Origin: Phytoseiulus persimilis | Lineage: Eukaryota; Arthropoda; Arachnida; Mesostigmata; Phytoseiidae | Assembly (NCBI GenBank): GCA_037576195.1 | Contig: CM075101.1 | Coordinates: 14,446,001-14,510,000 of the forward strand | Reading direction: 5' to 3' | Length of the DNA: 64,000 nucleotides | Shown: positions 1 through 14,700 of the stretch, in pieces | How the letters are laid out: each line of letters opens with the position of its first letter | Numbering within the stretch: the first letter of the stretch is position 1 | The notes under the pieces: model-generated | The model's input: the letters and a program-made list of their open reading frames with translations, nothing else | Database searches by the model: none | What the model was told of the DNA's origin: nothing | Program-made: the position numbers and the translations under genes

Positions 1-2656
1 CCGCGCCGGTATCCTCAAGTACACGAATTTCAGCCTGGTCATTTTGCTTTTGCGGTCCTCTCCCGTCTGTGATTCTGCTCTTGGACTGCCTCCCGCCAGC
101 GGGGATACCGATTAGTGGGATTCGTCGTTCGCCATTCCAGTCGATGCCTATGTTCAGATAAATGGTTCTTCTTTCCATTTCCCCCGTCTCGTTATTCTGC
201 TTTTCTGTATCGTGGAACGCGCGAACATTAGCGCTCCTCGCCGTGGGGGTCGATGGAAGGGGTAAAGATTCCGGTGAGTTACTTGTTTCTCGTGGACTCT
301 GGTGAACACCGATTTCTACTGTCAGAGCGAGGATCGTCCCGACTTCGCAATGGGACCCGTTGGATGATCCAACGAGTCTGGTATTCGCGAAGCACTGGAT
401 CACAGCCTACGAGTCAATATCTGATCGAGAAGTTTACGGCTGCGATGATCGACATTTTGCACCGTTAAGTCGTGAACAACGGTTCTTGTTGCTGCTGTAA
501 AGTGTTTCGACTGACTGCTGTTTCCAATCTGCTCCGAAACTTTGGAGCCTCTCATCGTTAACTCGGTTTGGTAGTTGTTGTTGATGACTTCTTGAGGCCG
601 TCCGTCTTTTCGCTTGGCGAAAAAACTGAGTAGAAGAGGCGAGCGATTTATTTCGCTTTAATTCAAATAGGTCTTCACCTCAGGATGTTTATTGCGTCTA
701 TCAAAGTTTCTCTCGCTCTCTCCTCGTCCTTCCCCTATACCTCAAGAGTCATCCTGAGCGTGCGTGATTGCGACCGCGTGCATCGAGCCCGTGGAAATGC
801 TCATCTCCGGGAAAACTCGTCGCCGGTGTCCGGGGAGTCCTTCCCGTCTCGGGAACTCGCGGCTTCCAGCGGAGCCTTCCGGAGAAAGCGGAGGACTGGA
901 ATGTATGGATTCGCAATGAATCGAACGAGAAAATCGGAGAGGGTGTGAACTTTTGAGGTGTTCTGTTCAGGAGCAAAACCTTCTCCCTCGGCTGTTTTCG
1001 AAAATCTCATCGACGCTCCTGTGGATCTGCTCCTCAGAGTCGTGCATCACACAGAGCCGCTCGAGTATCATCCGGTTGGAATAGAGAACGTGTTCGTTCG
1101 TCGGTTTTAAAATTACCCGGGATCCCTGTTCCCTATCCACACCAGCGCTGAGTGGTGGACTCAACCGAGATTATCCCGCGCTCCGCGAACCGAAGAATCG
1201 TGGCTCTGATTGAACTTTGAATACGTTGAGATATATGGAGAATCATAGAGCCTCAACTTGAACAGTCACTCTCTGTACTGCGACTGAAGCCGTAATTCCG
1301 TGATTCGTTAGTTGGCTGGCTCGTGAATGGAACCGGTGTCAGATTTCAAACAACGAAATCCTGCTGCAGTTGACCATGAGCGACGGTTCTGAGGTGGCGG
1401 CGGTAGCAGCGGCTGATGGCTGTCAATTATTTTTCGGACATGCCACAACGGCGGCTGATTGTGATTCGGAGCAAGAAGCCATCGGTGATCGCTATTATTA
1501 TTCAAGAGCATCTGCTGCTCTTTTGTTTCGTGTTGGCCGTCAGATCTGTGGACATCACTCCCTTGCAATTAATGAGAGCCAATGATAAAATAATGGCTGC
1601 GCGTCTGCACCTAGGCGCGCAAATCGAAGGACAGATTTTTCGCTCCAATGAAGATCATCAGGCCCGTTGGACAGGTGATCTTGTAGCTCCAACGGTCACG
1701 TACGACATGGGCCGGCTGACCTGCGCTCAGGACTCTGGCATCGTTTTCAAGTGCGGTCCTCCTATTTGTCGGGCGAAAGATCGCTGCTCGTTGAGGCATG
1801 TCTATCTTCGCCTTTCGAGGCTGAACAATCCAAACGAGAAGAGCAGCTTGTTGTGAGCCAGGAGGGATGTGTGCCGCCGTGGGCAAGCCTCGCTTGTCTC
1901 CCTTCTAGCTCATGAATGGTAGTTTCAAGTCACAGTTGAGGAACGAGCTGGAACGTCTGATCGAAAATTATGCTCGAAGAGGCAATCTCGGCGGCAAGCT
2001 TTTCTCGAGAACCTGAATCTCTCTTTCTATTCCTTCACCCACCTTCAGTTCGATGTCACTCTATCACCATGTGTTCTGAAGACGATCGCGTTGACCGTGA
2101 AAATTTTCCGCACTTTCTGGTCCTCTCCGGGAAAGACGGAGCTCGAAGAGCCGCTTCACTTTATCAGACGATGTCGTCGGCATAAATTATCATCGCACAG
2201 GCAGCGTTCTGAAACCGTCCCTTCTCATCTTCACGGCCTGTGTTTACTTAGTTGCCTTCACTATTGGAACATCGAGGACCGATTCCATTGCTAAGTACTC
2301 TGTGGGTGTCGCTGCTCTACACAGTAGCGCGTAGGCTTGTATTAACGCAGCATTATCTTGAACCAACAACCGGAATCGGGAGAAGAGAGGATAGCGAAAA
2401 AAGATCGGCTCCACGAGTTTTCGTCGCTCGGACCAGCACCATCATCTATTTCGCTCTAGTCTATTTCTAGTTCTTCGGACTCTGATTGAGAGTCAACACT
2501 GACGGAATCGTCTCGGAACCTCACTCCTATCGCCCAACTCAGCTGTTCAGCATTGAGCTCACCTGTGGGTATTTCGCAAGGTGCAGGTTTTCCCATTGTC
2601 TCGTGTGCTCCGTGCGCAAGATCTTCTCAGGCGTTCGCACGAAGAGAACGGGAACC

Positions 2657-2871
2657 ATGGAAAACACTCTCGTGAGCGCGCCAGAGGCGGTTCAGAACGA
2701 CAAGCTAGAAACCCAACCTACGCTCCAAGTCCTGGCCTCCAATCCGAGACAACGTCAATGCAGATCTGCGAATCCGCTAGAGAACGCGAATCCCATCGAG
2801 AGGAGACGAGCGCTTCCGACTCAGTTGCAAATTTCTTCGTTTGGGTGGTGGTGCATCAGTTTCCGGAACTC
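2657..2871 (+). CDS. Candidate 5' coding exon, weak
   Basis: An ATG in a strong initiation context (ggaaccATGG) opens a frame that runs 71 codons plus two bases to a consensus splice donor, CTC|gtaagt. The predicted peptide begins MENTLVSAPEAVQND and is hydrophilic with no motif I recognise. A second frame through the same interval is also open up to the donor, so coding is not proven. I see no matching downstream exon within the window. This may be chance. Confidence 0.15.
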
Positions 2872-5800
2872 GTAAGTTTTCCCGAATGCTGAGAGCAACT
2901 GGGACCGTTTTCGAACGATATCACTTTCGGAAATAGAATGTATGAAGACGCCGGATACACATTCCCATCCTCCGGGTGCCTCATTTGTACGGTTCTCGGT
3001 GAAATCCAAAGTGTTCTCGTTTTGAAAGCGAGAGATCTCCGCAGCGATGATTCTTGAGACTTAATGTCAAGGATATCCTCCGCACAGTTTTTCGAACTTG
3101 ATTCCTCACGCTTCGCTGGGATGAGAGAACAATGAAGATAAGCTGTTCCGGTAGTATCGTATCCGAGGGCAGGATTGACTGTTGTGGGACGAACGGTTCT
3201 AGGGAGCACATCCGCGTGTCGACGACGCCTCCATTTGGAGTTATTCGAACTAGTTATTCGAGTGGAGTCCCCGCAGAACGGCATGTTACCCGACGACTTT
3301 CGAGAACGGGTTTCTGGCCAACGCGACCAATCCGTCTTCCGAAGCAGAACACGGAGCGCCGAACACAGATGAACAGACCGAGAAACAAGAAAAACAGATG
3401 AATGAGCAAACAAATAAACAATCGACGGAGAACTGACACAGCGTACCAACAAACGGACCTAAATTGTCTATGTATGAGCTTTCGATCTGACGCGTTGGAA
3501 GATTTGCACGATTTTACATCGGGAAGCGATTTGAACGAGGAGTTCCCTCCCGCTGACATGTCATAGCGTACGTTGAAGTTCCGAGTCGAGAGTAGAAAAT
3601 AGATCCAGACCAATATTGGACTGCTCGTTTATTTATTCCGACATTACGCTTCTCCGTCCGCATCGGATGCCAATGCGCGGTCTGGCGCTCAGCGAACGTG
3701 CATAATTTCCACGATAATAAAATAATAAATAAGCGAATTCAGGATCGGCAGCGAAGCGAGTGGGAAGAGGTTCTCTCCGCCGAGGCGCGCGCTCGGAGCA
3801 CTGCTTCACTTGCCGTGTGACTTTACCAAAGGTGCCAAGGATCGATGCTTGTAAATCGTTCATCAATATTCGCTGAAATCGTTGAAGACATTCGCCTCCA
3901 TCGCGAGGACCGCGAGCCCCGATTGAGATAATTGCTGAACACTGCCAAGACACTTAGGAGATGACATGTTTGAAGAAATCCATCATTTCAGAATCTGATG
4001 ACAACAAGGAAAGAGCTTCGATGATCGCAAGATTCGGGTTGCGACTGTTCCTCGCGGAACCAACGCTCTTGTCTGATGGATCGATCGGAGCTCGATTAGA
4101 GTTAGATAACGATGACGTCCGACGGCACTCGCGAATTTTCGCACCGAATCCCGCCAGTTCGAATTTCCGTTGAGGTCCCGTGCTCGCTCGACTGTGAACG
4201 GGATTCTTGCCCGGGGTTTGCTGTGTTTTAAGTTTTCATCCGCGATTGAATCAGCGCACCCTCTTGAAAGTAATCTCTTTCGCGATGTTTCCCATCCAAG
4301 TTCCAACCTCGAGTGAGCGGATCAACCCTGCACTGGGTCTTCAGCATTCTGTGCCATGGGACAGAGCTCATTGAACTTGAGAGCCCCCATTTCTCATGAG
4401 AAAACACGAGCAGACCCTCGCTCCAAAACCGACGGAGCAATTAAGAAATTGTTAGCAGCAGCTCGAAAAAGATGGACTCAATCCGGAGAAAGATGTCCAC
4501 GGGGCAGAACGCGATCGCGTTCGCGGCTCCGAGGGAGTCGATTCTGTGTTTCCCTCGAAGAGCTCGGAAAGATTATTTCCTCCAGTTGTATCAGGGCATT
4601 GAACAATGAGTTCGAATAAACTCACCGGAGACGCATCTGCTGTGAGAGATGACCTGCAAAATGAGAATAAGAGACGGTTGGCTAGATGAGAAGAGACAGA
4701 TTTAATAGATACATCGGTGGGAGGATCTGGGCCGGGCGGAGCTAGCTGGCTAGCTCGCCAGCCGACTCGGGAGACACGTGCCGAGTGCGCAAGATGAGTG
4801 CTCCTCCGTTCCCCGTTGAGTCGGTCGAAGCTTCCTCGAAGCTTAGAGTGAACGATAACCCCAGTCAGATGACACAGCGAAGCCCAGAGCTCGTTGGGAG
4901 CTTCGGAAAACATATCGAGTCGCGTGTGCGACTTGGCATGTGTTCTTCGTGTCAAAGGTTGCAACACTATGAAACTCTATAAGTGGCTCGAACTCAATGT
5001 CCCATCCGGATCGAATCTGGTTGGAGTAAGTGGTCGACGGTGATGTTTGTGAATGTAAATGAACAGAACTCCTTCATTACAAATATCGAGCATTTATGGT
5101 TTAAGACATCTCGCGCATCCCCTCCAAAACCACTATATGAATCTATTCTTTCTATACTCGCGACAAATAAATACATGAGTTTCCCGATCATCGTATCTTT
5201 CCACAAATCTGACTTGAGCTCTCAAATATTAGACTTCGAAAAACGGGTCCCCGTCGCGCTCTCTGATTGAATCGCTATTTTTCTGCTCACACCTTCTGGT
5301 GCAACCTCTTTCGCGGCGGAGTCACTTCTGTGCCACAATGCGTCCTTCTTGTGCCCGTCATTGTACTCGAAGAATCCCTCATTGTGTAAAGAGGTCGACT
5401 GAAGGCGCGATGCTTGTTCACTAGAACGACTTCTGCTGCCGCCGCCGCTGCTGATGAAGTCATCTAACCTTTTCGGGCTGCTACCGACTCATTGTGGCTC
5501 GCTCGGACGGCTTGACTTTTGCTTCTCCGCTCTGGAGAAACAAGCGCGACGGAGCGCCGCGACTGAGCACCAGTCTATATTCGGTAGACATTAGGGCTCA
5601 TTCGAAGAATGGACGAGACGCATTATTAAAACATATGGTGAATATCGCTCGGTGTTTCTGAGTGTGAACACTTGATGTGATACTCGCAGACAGTCAAGTG
5701 GTGCTCAGCACTCCATATCCTGGCTCGTTCGAGGAGTTGAATTCGCCGGAGCAGTGGCGATTCGGATTCCCACAAAGCATCCCATCATCTGACTGTCTTT

Positions 5801-8800
5801 CCCATGAGAACACCGAAATTCCCCGTCTGCGGTTGAGTTGACTCGCTCGCCCCACAGGTCCAGGGGCATGCCGAGCTGAGGTTCGTTGCATCCCTGCGAC
5901 CGATCGATTGTCTCCTTTCGTGGAATTGGTTCATTCGATGCTTCCGCCCACCTGAGCAAGGATTCAGGATGAGATTTTGAATCAGAATTCGGGTGTTCAC
6001 GCAGGGCCCGAAATCTTCCAGCTCATTCATCGCAGCGGGACAGTGGATTCCCGTTCCGGGGCCTAAATTCCAGAGCTACATGCCAGGGCGACAAGTGCGA
6101 GATGATGCCGCTTCCGGACAATTGAATCGGACAAACTGGATGTGATCGACCACCATCATCGCAGGAGCGGCAACACCCAACTCATCTCTCTGATCCCTTA
6201 ACACCCAATGGTACTTATTGCTGCTGCTGCGGTGGCAATCGGTGGTGCTGATGCTCTTTCACCTTCTGTCGGCATGTAACACAAACGACAAAGACGAAAG
6301 ATGATGATGTTGATGCAAGCAAAAGCGAACAGACCATCTGAAGAAAAGCGCTTGCAGGCTGACTGGCTGTTGCTCGGCCGGCGGCCGGGCCTAGCCGTTG
6401 TCCCTAATCCTATTCTCAGTTATGTGTCTCGGCAGCGGCGCCTCTCGTCTCCGCCTCCGAGGCTTGAAGTGCACATAGGCAGCCAGGCCGGCAGCGAGCT
6501 TCGACAGCCACCCTAACTCACAAAGCAAAGAACTCGGTATTGTGCTCAGCATATAGAGAACTGTTTGTGCTTGAGCCCTCGAGTGGGCCTGAAGTCTACG
6601 CTCTTCCTCTTTTTTCTCGGGTATCGCCATCAAGCTTCTTTTATTCCCCAAGATCTACAGCCAATCGGGTGTTCTCTCTTCTTTCGCCACTGATCTTGAT
6701 AGCTCAATGTTGCCAGAGATTCTTTGAACTCAGGAAGAAAGGATTTTCGTCGCTAAAACTTCTGTCCACCGCGGACGAGAACGGCTCTTGACAACCTCAT
6801 TGACATTCGTACGCATACAGTAGCCGCCCGAACTGACAAATGCGCTCTGACGTAAGCTGTACGGAAGATACGACGGATTTGACGTGAGCATTCAGGAAAA
6901 ATATCACGTTTCCGTCCCCAGTGATGAAGCCGGTTCATCTTTCAGTGGATTCTGGCCTTAGCAGCCCTCAGTGCCTCGAGTCTCGAACAGAATGACGAGA
7001 ACATGAGGAGGGATATTTCCTCATAATTCGTTCTCTACCCTCCGTCCTCGATGTTTGAGTGAGTGGGTTCTGCATCGTCATTTTCGCTGTCATCAACTAG
7101 CTGGTGCGCCACGAGACGGAAGAGGTAGGAAGCATCGCTTGGGAGATGGACACTTAATAACAACGGTCAACACTCCATCTATCGTCGATTTATCGATCCA
7201 TCCATCTATCCAGACGAGCGGCTATGTAGCCCTATACCGCATATACTCCCCATCTAGCGATGATGTGGATGTATAAACTGAAGTTGTGCAGGGAACGAGC
7301 CTGCGAGCCTCGGAAAAAGCTGCGTCGCCCCGGGCTGTTCTTACATACATACAAAGCCGAGCCAAGTGACTCCTTATCGTATAAGCAGGCCCGATGAATC
7401 GATATGGGAAGACACCGCACGCAGCGCCTCTCATCTGGCATAATCTCCTTTGGTACATTTCGGAACACGAACTGGTTCTCTACTCTTGCATCGGAGTGAG
7501 GCTGGAACAGAATCAGAACCGAACATGTAGATCAGCTGTCTCGCGGTTGTTGACGCTTTGAAAGTACTCGACGGCATTCCTTATCGATTGCGAAGGAGGA
7601 TCCAGGACCAGCGCAAGTAGGATGATGTTCTGTCGTTCAAAATGAGCATGAATCATTTTCGAAGGCACAGAACTTCTCACATTCATTGGAGCGTCTCTCG
7701 TGTATTCATCTCAAGAAAGATCTGGCGGAAGATCGAACTGCATCGTGGTCGTATTCGCGCCCAGAACCACGAGGGTCTCGGTCGTACTCTCTGCTGCGAT
7801 CTCAGCTAATCCGATTTCGAGATTTCAATGCCAGTTTTCTCAAGTGTGGCGACTGACGACTTCTTGGTATCACATATTCTGCCACGGGAGTTCGGCTAGT
7901 GTCGTGTCAAGATCGGACCAGCCAGGTCTCTTGATTCCATTTCGATGGAAGAGCTACATCACTGAGAAGACTTTGATTTTCGTTTAGGCTGTTCCGCCGC
8001 CACTGGCTCCGGTTGCTGCTGTGTCCAGCTGAGTGCCGGGCGGTAGTGTGAAGGAGTGACGACGTTTGAAATGTCTGTCACTAGCATACAAATCCGATTA
8101 GAGAGGCGTTCTTTCTCGGCAAGTCTCTTTGTTGAACAACAAGCGAGCCAATCTGCGGATGCAAATCTATGAGGATTCTCCATACAATTCGCAAAATGCG
8201 TTCGTAAAAGCAAGCGTAAACGAAAAGGATCATCTTGCGATTCGCCGGATTTCGTTTTGGCTGACGTTCCTCCTGAAGACTCTGCCATTTGCGTTTGAGC
8301 GAAAGCCTCCGTTCAGTTGAGCACAGATCCTCAGGGAGAGGAGAATTTCGCATCGTAGGAAAGGTTTATATGACTCGGCGGGACTCGGCTTCGCACGTTC
8401 CGTGTGCACCAAAAGCTGAGAGACAGTTCGTTCGTCGATCCAGCGCAGACACTTGTGTCGTCGGCCTCATGGAAAGCGTCACGAGACTTCTCGAGCGATT
8501 CTCTGAGAGCGACGAGTACATTAGCAACGGACAGTCAACAGAGAGAGTCAGCGGAGACAAAGGTCGGAGTCGGAGTTCTTTCTGAGAACAAGCAAACTCT
8601 TTTCTTCTGAATGAAAGGCTCCAGAACAGATCACCATGAAGGACGGTCACCGAGTCAGGCTCACCAGGCAACTGTCGCCGTCCTCGAGAGTCTCGTCGAG
8701 TCTTTCTGCCTTTTAGCTTTGTCCGACAAACAGCGAGAACAAAGACAACTTACAGCGATCGACTGCTGGCTCTGGCAGCGACATTTCGGTGACAACAACT

Positions 8801-9774
8801 CATTGAGTCAAAGACCGTTTCACGAATGTTACTCATTGCTTCATCTGCTCGTGAAGTCCCTGTATCATAACTTGGCCACCTTTACGACTCTAACTATTGT
8901 GCCAGTTTACACACAGTTCCATCGGTTACGAGTCCAACTCTTCCGCTTCGCCCCAAGACTCCTCCTCTCCTGCTCATCTTCACGGGGTTTCTGGTTCAAG
9001 ACCCTCCCAGTGATGGCTGTCGAGTTCGGAAAGACACTATCTTCCGATCATCCGTGCTGCGGTGTTTCCGCAGCACTTTCCAATCCGAACCGACTCGAGT
9101 GAAAAACTCTGAGTTTGACGGTGCTGGATAGTGGATGGAAAGATGGCAATCGTAATCGTGCGGCTAACGAAATTCTGCTATGAATCACGATCAGCATCGT
9201 TTCTGGTCGAAGTTTCGATGAAGCTGGGCGTAGCTCGCTCGACCAGATACGCCTCCTTCGTTGGCAAGCGAGAGCCTCGAACACCATTTGAGTCAAATGG
9301 GATTTTGCTTTCAAGACCAATATTTACTGAAGATCACATCGATGGGTCCGCTCTGGGGCTTGCCCCATCGAGAGGCAACGCACAACTTATTTCTCGAATC
9401 AGCTGTGAAATAAGAAAAGTGGCGATCGTGCGACCGACCGGAGCCTTGTTTCGTAGTGTGCTTTGTTATCTCGTTCCGCGTGAAAAGTACATTACTATTG
9501 AGCTTGGGGGAGCGGTGTTCCTGATCAGAAGCGGAAGGGAACGAATCGAAAAACTGATTTTCTACGGAGTCTGGCTCTCGTCACCTCTCCGTGCTGATCC
9601 CGAATTATCACTTTCAGTCTCGCGAAATTCCACAGCGGGTAGTTTATCGATGGTTGCATGAACGCACACAGTGATGGTCTCGACGTATCGATATCGTCGC
9701 ACGACGGAGAAATATAAACTGTTATTAAAAGCGACGAACATGCCACCTCCAAGGGCTGCGTCCAACGTTTGCGC

Positions 9775-9812
9775 TCATGATGATGATGATGGGCATGATG
9801 AGGATGATGACG
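9775..9812. repeat. ATG/CAT trinucleotide-like simple repeat
   Basis: Several interrupted ATG units (cATGATGATGATGATGggc, then GATGAGGATGATGACG) form a short imperfect microsatellite in non-coding DNA. Confidence 0.6.
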
Positions 9813-11698
9813 CTGGTGCCGTGATGATGTGATAATATTATAATGCGTTTCAGACCTCGCTATAATTAGATACAACACAAGAAATGTTCGGCTGCATGGC
9901 CGCTCATCTCGTAAAATGCTGCCAACGGCTCACGAGGCGTTGACAGCTCTGCTCACGAACTGGTGGCCTTAGATCGCAAGTACCTTGTTGCCATTAATTA
10001 TGATTACGCCCAACGCTGAGGAGCCGCATTGAAACAATTTTATGGATGACACGACCATTTCTGGTCGACGGAGAATCGTTCACGAATTCACTCGGAGCGT
10101 CTGCACACCCCAGAGGCTTGGATGCCTTGCCGCCATTTAAACGCTACAATTGAACTTGCCATTAAAGCTCACATCGCTACTGATACCGGCGGAATCGTCA
10201 GAAAGATTCACAGAGCTCGTCAACTGCGGTGCGTGTGATGTCCATCACCGATAATTCCGTTGCGAGAATTCAGTTCCGGCTCTTCTGTGCTTCCCGGGAG
10301 GGGAGACGTGACCAAGACAGCGGAAAACATAACGAACTCATAGAGCCGATCTAGTTCTGATCTGTATTCCGGGGAGAGCACGAAGAATGAGACTTGGTGA
10401 TGAACTTACCAAGCTCCTCAGTGCCGTCACTCTGCGCTACGCTTCATTCCCGAAACTTTTGAGAGAATTTCCTGAGACGCGGTTGAGGCTCTGCGTACTC
10501 TAAGGAAAGCATAAATTTCTCATCCGAGTGTGGTTGACCCAAATATGCTGCATTCGTCCAGAATGCCTCAGAGTAAAGACCTCTTCCGATTTGAAGCCGA
10601 AACTCATTCCGGCCCATCTTCGTGCTGCAGCGATAGTGCTCTCGGAGATCCGCCCGTGTTCGCTGGAGTTGGTGTGCGTCTGAACTCACTGTGCAGAAGG
10701 TCTTCGTAACTTCCTGTGCACCTTGAATTTTTTTGAGAACCCGAGCGGTGGTCTTTTGACCGGGAATCACTGCTCATAATTTTTTTTCCTGCCGGGGTCC
10801 TATATTGACCAATTGCAGGATAGTGTTCGCAGTCGGCTGGCTTTCAACAACCCTTCCTTCATCAGTTCCATCCACCGAAACATCATCTTCCCCTGATCGG
10901 GCGCTTTGGCTGAAATTTTGTGAATTTTACAGCCGGGATAGCCGTCTCCGGGTCTCCTGGCTCGAGTTCTGCGAATGTTGGCCAATGTCGGAACATAAAC
11001 AAGAGTGTAACAGCGCAACCAATGAAGGAGCTCATGAGTAATCTCGCTCTTGCAAAGTTGTTCGTACCCTAGCTAGCAAGTCGGAAGGCAGGCAGGCTCA
11101 CTCACGCCCGGGCGTCTCTCGACCGCATTCCCCATGAGGGCAATCTCAACCCCTCATCCCATAAGTAAATCGTCTTCCCGAGCCGACAAGCATTTCATTA
11201 CCAGCCAGCAGCCACAAGCGAGCTGTAGCCCTGCTTGGGTTCGTTCTACACCCTCGGGAGGCCTTGATTTTGCTTCTCTCGGTCAATCTAATTCTGTCTA
11301 GCCGACGGAGCTCGAAAGCCTTTTCGAACCTGCCCACCAGGGCATTTGGAAGGAATTCCAACTTGGATAAGATCAGACCTGGCAAGAAAGGTGATCGGGA
11401 AGTTTTGGGGTGTTCAATGGCGCGAGTGAGTGACAAAGTCACGTACAACCGCCGTCGATCGAACTCTCGTCTCTAATTCGACGAGCTTCCCGCGTGCCCT
11501 CGATTTCGTGGGCTCCGCTCCGCGGATTCTGCTACCATAGTCCTTCGGCGGCCAGCCACTCGTGCCACATAAGTTGCGGTCTGAAACAAAAGATTTCTAT
11601 GCCTTGGGTCCTTTACACCGAATAGCGAGCTGTAAGCTCGTAGGGTCCCATAGGAGCTGAGGCAATCACCATCGCTCAACTCTCACCAAACCACCACC

Positions 11699-11720
11699 AT
11701 GGCGGCGGCGGCGGCGGCCG
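11699..11720. repeat. GGC trinucleotide repeat
   Basis: About six consecutive GGC units follow an ATG (atggcggcggcgg...). The frame does not continue into anything recognisable, so I read it as a simple repeat rather than a polyalanine start. Confidence 0.6.
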
Positions 11721-14700
11721 GGGAGCAAGCAAGAGGATTCCAGACTTCTCCTCGAAGACAGGGGAACATATAAACTTCTCTTCCGTTGTTTCTTTTCTTC
11801 TTGTGATTCCATTTCAGTCCTGCCTCGTAAAGTGCTCGGGTTTACAAGTAGGCCGCTACGTGAGTCTGCCCAAGTGATAGACCACTGCCGACTGAATTGC
11901 TCTGAGGAACAAAGTCATATATATTTTTGAACACGAATGTTCTGCCATCTGCCGCTCAGCTCCACCGGAATCGAGGCTCGGTCTTATTTCAACAAGTGAC
12001 ACCTTCCTTTCATGCGGTACTCCCCAGGGTCTCTCTTTGCGGACGGTTTCGAACTGAGGTATCAAGTCAAGACGGCATTATTAGGTTGGACTCTGATCCA
12101 TTCCGAGCGGGATGAACGTGCTCCGCGAAACATCGATCCAACTGCTTGGGTTCGGTTCGGTAGAACCAGAGAGGTCTCAACCTTGCACGGAAGAGCTTCA
12201 CTCCACGGGAGAGTACCGATTCCGAGTAGCCGCAGAGAGCGAGCTCGGTCTCAGACGGCGCCAGTCTCTTGAGCTCAACAAAGCCGTCTATGCAATTCGC
12301 GACTAAATAGTCTTATCTGCTCAGAGAGTAGAGTCGTAATGTTGTAAAAGTGTCCTCAACGAAACTTCTTAATGTAGTCGGTGACCGAGATTTACAACAC
12401 CTCATTCTGAGAGAGTCTCGGAAAGCTGCAACAAAGCACAGGAATGTAGCCTCTCTCCGAGTAAATGACACGACAACAAGACGCTCACGCGCTTTCGTAA
12501 TAGTTAGCTGAGCCACCCTCGGCAAAGTGTCCGTTTTAGCTCAGGCGGAGGGAGCTCGGAGCGAAAATCGTACCTGGGGAAGTTTTAGGAGCCCAAAATA
12601 CACGAGGACCCAGTCACCACTTCCAATCGGGAAAAAACAATTGCGGGAGGAAGAGCCTCTCATCGTTCGAACCTCTTCGAATAACCAAGTACTCCTCCAG
12701 CCGCCATAATGATGATACTTCGTCGGCTCGCTACCGCACAGCGATAAGGCTTCCAACCGTCGGATGACATTCTTAATTTTATGCGATTGCGCTTGAGGCA
12801 GCGATCAGCGAAACGCCCATATCCACCCACCAGAGTGACATATTTTCTGATCAGGAGAGAACGAGATCGATAAGATGAAATGCCGTGGAAGGATATCTGG
12901 TATGACCGGGCGTATTTCAAACATTCAAGAACACCGAGCGGAGCTTTTTCGAAGCGATGTCTGACACGCGGTTCAATCATTCCCCTGCGGAACAGAAGCG
13001 ATGGAACCCACTCGTCATCGATCTCCGAAGAATGAGCATTGATTCGAAACAGTTCGACCGACCAAAGTTCCCTCTTTCCAAGTTAACGATACAGACAGTC
13101 CAACGCAATACTGTCGGAAATTGAGCCCAGAGTGCGTCACCTTCTCATTGCCCCGAGCATTTTCGATACGAGGAAACGACACTGACATCTTGCAGCGTCA
13201 GTTCTGGCCACAAAGCTTTCTACAAGGACAATGTATCCAATGAGTTCTTTCGCCGGATCATCAAGAGGCTTCTCCTACCAGCGTACCGCGGCTCCCATCC
13301 ACCGGGGATGGAAAAGAACAATCCGAGCGATGCACCCGACCAAGTTGTTCACTTTTGGCGCTCGCGTGCTCTCGGGGTCGAAGAGCCCGCGGACACAGAG
13401 TGGGTCCGGACCATATCTCTACGAGCAGCGGGTCCATCACAATGAAACCGGGTTCACCGGCCGTAGAGGAAGAGTTTCATCTTCGAGGTATTCTCTGATT
13501 AACAGATTGATGGGCGAAGTATGTAGGATCACTGGGCGGATCCTTTGAACGAACTGGAACGCACCATTATTTTTGCTGGAATTCAACGTTTCTCTGAGCA
13601 ACAATTCGGCGTCATAATTCTTGACCTGATCTCTAACAGACACGCCCAGACTGACTCGTTGTTCGACTGGTCTTGGGCAGAGGATATATATACCAGGGCG
13701 CGGCGTCTGACGTCTCGAATGACTGACGCATGAGGGCAGAGCCCAGATGCCAGATTCCGTACACAGCGGGCTTTTGCCGTTGGTGTTACCGCGATCAAAC
13801 GCGGAACTCGATCCTTTGCCATACGCAGGCGAAGGCAATCCAACTCCCCCACGCCCCCAGATAGGCATTGCTTGGAACACAATCCTCTCTCCTCCATTCA
13901 TATAACCGCTGACTGAGATCGCTCCGCTGCCAAGAGCCGAACGATCCTTTGCTCCTCTACTTCTGGGCAACGCTCTCCTGCCCTGGGCACCCGCGCGTGA
14001 TTCGCAAATCTGAATATTCTCTTTGGTTGCTCATAACAAAAATGCAGGAGAACAGCAATGTGATAGATGACGGGGCTCCTTTCCTGCTCGACTTTCGAGA
14101 GTTCATTGGCATGGCCCGAAGGGACATTGTCAATCCTTCGAAGAGAAAGGCTTCTACAGCTCCTGGAAGGCTTTCAAGGTTCTTCAGTCCTCTACGGGAG
14201 CACGATCGCGCATGTGCAGCGAGCGCTGGAGGGAACAACCCGTGCGGTTCGAGGCTTGTAATCGAGCTGGGGTCCTTCCTCTGACTCCCATGCTGTATCT
14301 TTTTTAAGGGGGTTAGAAGGCGTTGGAAGCTTCCCTCGATTCCGCTGAAAACTTGCTGCTCTGGACTCCACTTCGCCCGCGTACTCAGTCAGAGTTCGGG
14401 CAATATTCCATTGTGTCCCGAAGACCATAATTCAGTAGGAGCGCAACTTGTTTTGATGATCTCTTCCTCGTTTTTGGGACGGAAACACGAAGGTCATGTT
14501 ACCCTATAGGCGCAAGCTTGGCCACGCCTTCCTCGTGCTAGATCGTAATTGCGCGTCGGATTGACCTGAAGTTAGCTTTTCTCTGAATTACCCGCTATTT
14601 CCTGTCCGCTTTCTCCGCGCTTGTTCATCCTTTGAATTTGTGCTTCGCGCGGGAGGGAATGAGGCCTTAAAAATACAAGCTCCTATTCGATTCCACGCAG

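Noticed and set aside
4452..4967. 171-codon minus-strand open frame
   Set aside because: Ser/Arg-rich translation without motifs, overlapped by plus-strand frames; no splice or family support.
8611..9661. Two consecutive long plus-strand frames (163 and 176 codons)
   Set aside because: No recognisable domain, no codon pattern distinct from other frames, and opposite-strand frames are also open.
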